DNA from: Bacillota bacterium
GTDB lineage: Bacteria > Bacillota > Clostridia > Oscillospirales > Ruminococcaceae
Direction of reading: 5' to 3'
Length of the DNA: 22,241 nt
Assembly (NCBI GenBank): GCA_023391005.1
Contig: JAEWBS010000002.1
Span: 1 to 22,241 of the forward strand
Both the position numbers and the translations under genes were made by a program. Positions 20,258 to 22,241 of the stretch are shown in pieces (the first letter of the stretch is position 1; each line of letters opens with the position of its first letter). The notes under the pieces are model-generated. The model made no database searches and was not told where the DNA came from. It saw nothing but the letters and a program-made list of their open reading frames with translations.

Positions 20258-21556
20258 CTAATTGATCAACAGTGCCACAGCGTCAGGCATCTGGGGTGGA
20301 ATGCCAAGGAAATTCTGATACTGTCTTTCAGCCACGCGCTGCGCCGCTGCACGGATATCTTGGAGGAACATAAAATTATCGGTCGCTGCTTTGACTACAT
20401 TGCCGTCCAACGCGCCGTCATCAACCATATTGTTAAGCACCTGCGTCGCACGTTCCATCGACATGCCCCTGCGGTAGGGGCGGTCTTCGGTGATAGCGGT
20501 AAAAACGTCGGCCACGGCCATCACCCGCGCACCCAGCGGCAGATTATCCCCGCTAATGTGAAAAGGATAGCCCTTGCCATCCAAGCGCTCATGATGGTAG
20601 GCCGCCCATACTTTAATCGTATCAAACTGTTTAATTTGGTCAAGCAAAACATAGGTGTAATAGGTATGCGCCCGCATGGCGTTAAACTCATCCGGCTCAA
20701 GGCTATTTGGCTTTTCAAGAATGTCGTTGTCGATCGCCAGCTTGCCCAAATCGTGCAGATAGCCGGCTATCAGCATCATTTTACGTTCGATGGGTGAAAA
20801 GCCCACCAATTGCGATAAAGACTCGGCAACCTTCGCAACGCCTGCGGAGTGACTGGCGGTAAAGCGGCTTCTAAAATCGATAATGCGTGAAAAAAGGATG
20901 GCAAAATCGATAATCTCATCAATATCAAGCGACAGATTATCAAACAGCTCTTGCGTTGGCAGCATGTCCACCGGTCTACGTGCGGTTAGATCGAGCCAGA
21001 TATACTCCTTTTTGCTCAGCTTGTTGAGCGCGGCGACAAAATTCGGCGCAAAAAGCGCCCCCGACCGCCGGTTGACGCCCTCGAGTACGCCGGGCAGCTG
21101 AGAGAGCACGTTACTCTTTTGATTAAGCCCGGCACAGACACGGTCGGCCAAATGGAGGATGTGGCTGTACAACGGCACCGCCTCGCCATTAAAATTCAGC
21201 CCCTGACCGTCGGACCACGGGACATGGTGATATTTGACGATTTTGGCAACCGGCCGCAGCGGTCGAAAGCCCTCTATCAGCGCCGCACTTTTAAAGGCGT
21301 GGTTATAGGCCGTAATCGGCTCGTGCTCGGTGATCGAAAGCAGCTCATTAGTCGACAGTGCACCAAGGTCATGTACGAGCGCCGCCAGAAAAATCTCCTT
21401 GCGCTCATGGGCGGATAAGCCGAGCTGCTCGGCCAGCCGGTACGACAAATAAGCCACCTGCTGCTGGTGGCTATCGAGCAACGGTGATATCAAATCCTGC
21501 GCATTTGAGAGGCACAGCAGCAGCTCGCGAAAATTACACCTGATAATATTGTTCAT
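20258..21556 (-). CDS. Tandem HD / HD-GYP domain phosphohydrolase
   Basis: ATG at 21554-21556, with AAAAGGAT upstream, is chosen because the longer frame would begin upstream of the predicted promoter. The 432-residue product has an N-terminal HD domain (His30; A-A-L-V-H-D-L-G with His62-Asp63; K-Y-H-H at 109-111). A C-terminal HD-GYP domain follows: A-S-H-S (His236), G-Y-L-H-D-L-G-K (His268-Asp269), R-A-H (His297), Y-H-H-E-R-L-D-G-K-G-Y-P (320-331), A-V-A-D-V-F-T-A. HD-GYP proteins hydrolyse cyclic di-GMP. All metal ligands look present in the second domain, so it is probably active. The first domain lacks GYP and may be a sensor. No receiver or membrane segment is seen. Confidence 0.88.
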   Translation of the reverse strand: MNNIIRCNFRELLLCLSNAQDLISPLLDSHQQQVAYLSYRLAEQLGLSAHERKEIFLAALVHDLGALSTNELLSITEHEPITAYNHAFKSAALIEGFRPLRPVAKIVKYHHVPWSDGQGLNFNGEAVPLYSHILHLADRVCAGLNQKSNVLSQLPGVLEGVNRRSGALFAPNFVAALNKLSKKEYIWLDLTARRPVDMLPTQELFDNLSLDIDEIIDFAILFSRIIDFRSRFTASHSAGVAKVAESLSQLVGFSPIERKMMLIAGYLHDLGKLAIDNDILEKPNSLEPDEFNAMRAHTYYTYVLLDQIKQFDTIKVWAAYHHERLDGKGYPFHISGDNLPLGARVMAVADVFTAITEDRPYRRGMSMERATQVLNNMVDDGALDGNVVKAATDNFMFLQDIRAAAQRVAERQYQNFLGIPPQMPDAVALLIN

Positions 21557-21659
21557 AACAAATCCTTTTGCCACGCTTTTTAGCGAAGCGCCCATCGCGT
21601 GCCGAAAAACGGCTGTATATGCCAAAAATTTGTCGACTAAAATCGACGGGTTCAGGGCC

Positions 21660-21688
21660 ATTATACCGCATTTTTTGGGATAAAACAA
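21660..21688 (-). promoter_or_regulatory. Predicted promoter of the HD-GYP gene
   Basis: TTGTTT (21683-21688) and TATAAT (21660-21665) on the minus strand are 17 bases apart, giving a leader of about 97 nt. The remaining gene-free bases to 21984 show only the facing promoter of the acetyltransferase gene. Confidence 0.6.
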
Positions 21689-21864
21689 ACCATTTAAATA
21701 CAATTAGGCATGTTTTATGCTTTGCTCTCGCGAATGGCCGCCGCCACTCCGCACTTAAAATTTATGGCGGCATCAAAGACTTTCAATATTAACCGATGTG
21801 CCTTGGCACCATCGTCGCTGATCACTGTCGGGCGCGGCGCGCCAGATCAAAAGCTTCTTTGCGC

Positions 21865-21893
21865 TTGATGCGTCCCCCGCCCCGTGCTATACT
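21865..21893 (+). promoter_or_regulatory. Predicted promoter of the right-edge acetyltransferase gene
   Basis: TTGATG (21865-21870) and TATACT (21888-21893) are 17 bases apart. The leader to the start codon is about 85 nt. Confidence 0.5.
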
Positions 21894-21984
21894 AATCTCA
21901 CCTAAAAAGCCGCGTTATCTAAATAGTTTAAAGGCAGCCATGCCGATAGCTTTATCAAAACCAGTACAGAAATGAGAGATGTTT

Positions 21985-22241
21985 ATGCCGCAGCCCGTTG
22001 TCATTCGCCCCGCTGCACCCGAAGACGCAGAGGAATTGCTTGAGATCTACGCGCCCTATGTGCAAAACACCGCAATTTCGTTTGAATATACCGTACCCTC
22101 GGTCGAGGAATTTGCCGGGCGCATCCGCAGTACCCTGACCCGCTACCCCTATTTGGTTGCGTTGCAGGGCGATAAGATTGTAGGCTATGCCTATGCGTCG
22201 GCCTTTAAAAGCCGCGCCGCCTACGACCGGGCGGTGGAAAC
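21985..22241 (+). CDS. GNAT N-acetyltransferase, Pat/YncA type (C-terminus beyond the window)
   Basis: ATG at 21985 opens a frame of 85 complete codons to the window edge. The product MPQPVVIRPAAPEDAEELLE continues with I-Y-A-P-Y-V-Q-N-T-A-I-S-F-E-Y-T and V-G-Y-A-Y-A-S-A-F-K-S-R-A-A-Y. These are hallmark segments of the phosphinothricin acetyltransferase-like (Pat/Bar/MddA/YncA) branch. That branch acetylates free amino acid analogues such as methionine sulfoximine or sulfone, or L-amino acids. The acetyl-CoA motif R-x-x-G-x-G/A lies beyond the edge. The ribosome site (GAGAGATG) is weak. No link to the HD-GYP gene facing away is implied. Confidence 0.85.
   Translation, partial: MPQPVVIRPAAPEDAEELLEIYAPYVQNTAISFEYTVPSVEEFAGRIRSTLTRYPYLVALQGDKIVGYAYASAFKSRAAYDRAVE

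Noticed and set aside
20138..20797. A 219-codon plus-strand frame opposite the HD-GYP gene
   Set aside because: It is antisense to a clear HD-GYP coding region and has no domain or ribosome site, so it is a shadow of codon bias.

Overview
The window reads as a chromosome segment of a Gram-positive anaerobe of the Bacillota, most likely class Clostridia (inference). The signs are strong AGGAGG-type ribosome binding sites, sigma-A type promoters, tandem-HD/HD-GYP signalling, and Firmicutes families such as DUF1905, DUF3862 and Rha.

Left chromosomal flank (1-3726). A Mef/EntS-type MFS efflux gene on the minus strand runs off the window edge. Its roughly 220-nt leader holds a well-placed promoter, a six-codon upstream ORF (MAFIFL) and two terminator-like hairpins, the layout of ribosome-mediated attenuation of antibiotic resistance genes. 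A frameshifted GNAT gene, a DUF1905 gene and a peptidase S51 gene follow. Three copies of a terminator-plus-promoter repeat punctuate this stretch.

Integrated element (3727-20009, about 16.3 kb). A 23-bp direct repeat of the 3' end of tRNA-Gly(CCC) bounds it, with the intact tRNA on the right and a tyrosine recombinase beside it. The recombinase and an XRE repressor are on the plus strand. Facing away from them is a long minus-strand series: Cro-like protein, Rha protein, small protein, AlpA/excisionase-like HTH, small membrane protein, small acidic protein, primase-helicase, an AT-rich palindromic candidate origin, small Cys proteins, a second Rha protein and a baseplate-like protein. A second minus-strand block encodes a sigma-70-like factor, a small-terminase-like HTH protein and two unknown proteins, and ends at a clear terminator. 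No large terminase, portal, capsid or lysis gene is visible. The int-repressor // cro-xis-primase/helicase-ori-terS order matches phage-inducible chromosomal islands (SaPI/PICI), so I read it as a PICI-like phage satellite. A decayed prophage is the main alternative.

Cargo sits near both ends, as is usual in satellites: a DUF262 + HEPN RNase pair between repressor and integrase, flanked by two covarying hairpins, and a lone 671-residue winged-helix/PIN-like/coiled-coil/two-TM protein next to the left att site. Both look like candidate defence modules. Both are AT-rich against the GC-rich core, and the lone gene has its own promoter. A frameshifted zinc-ribbon/DUF3862 gene and a possible antisense RNA opposite the sigma gene leader lie in the middle.

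Right chromosomal flank (20010-22241). The tRNA-Gly gene with its promoter is followed by a tandem HD/HD-GYP cyclic-di-GMP phosphodiesterase-like gene and the start of a Pat/YncA-type N-acetyltransferase gene.
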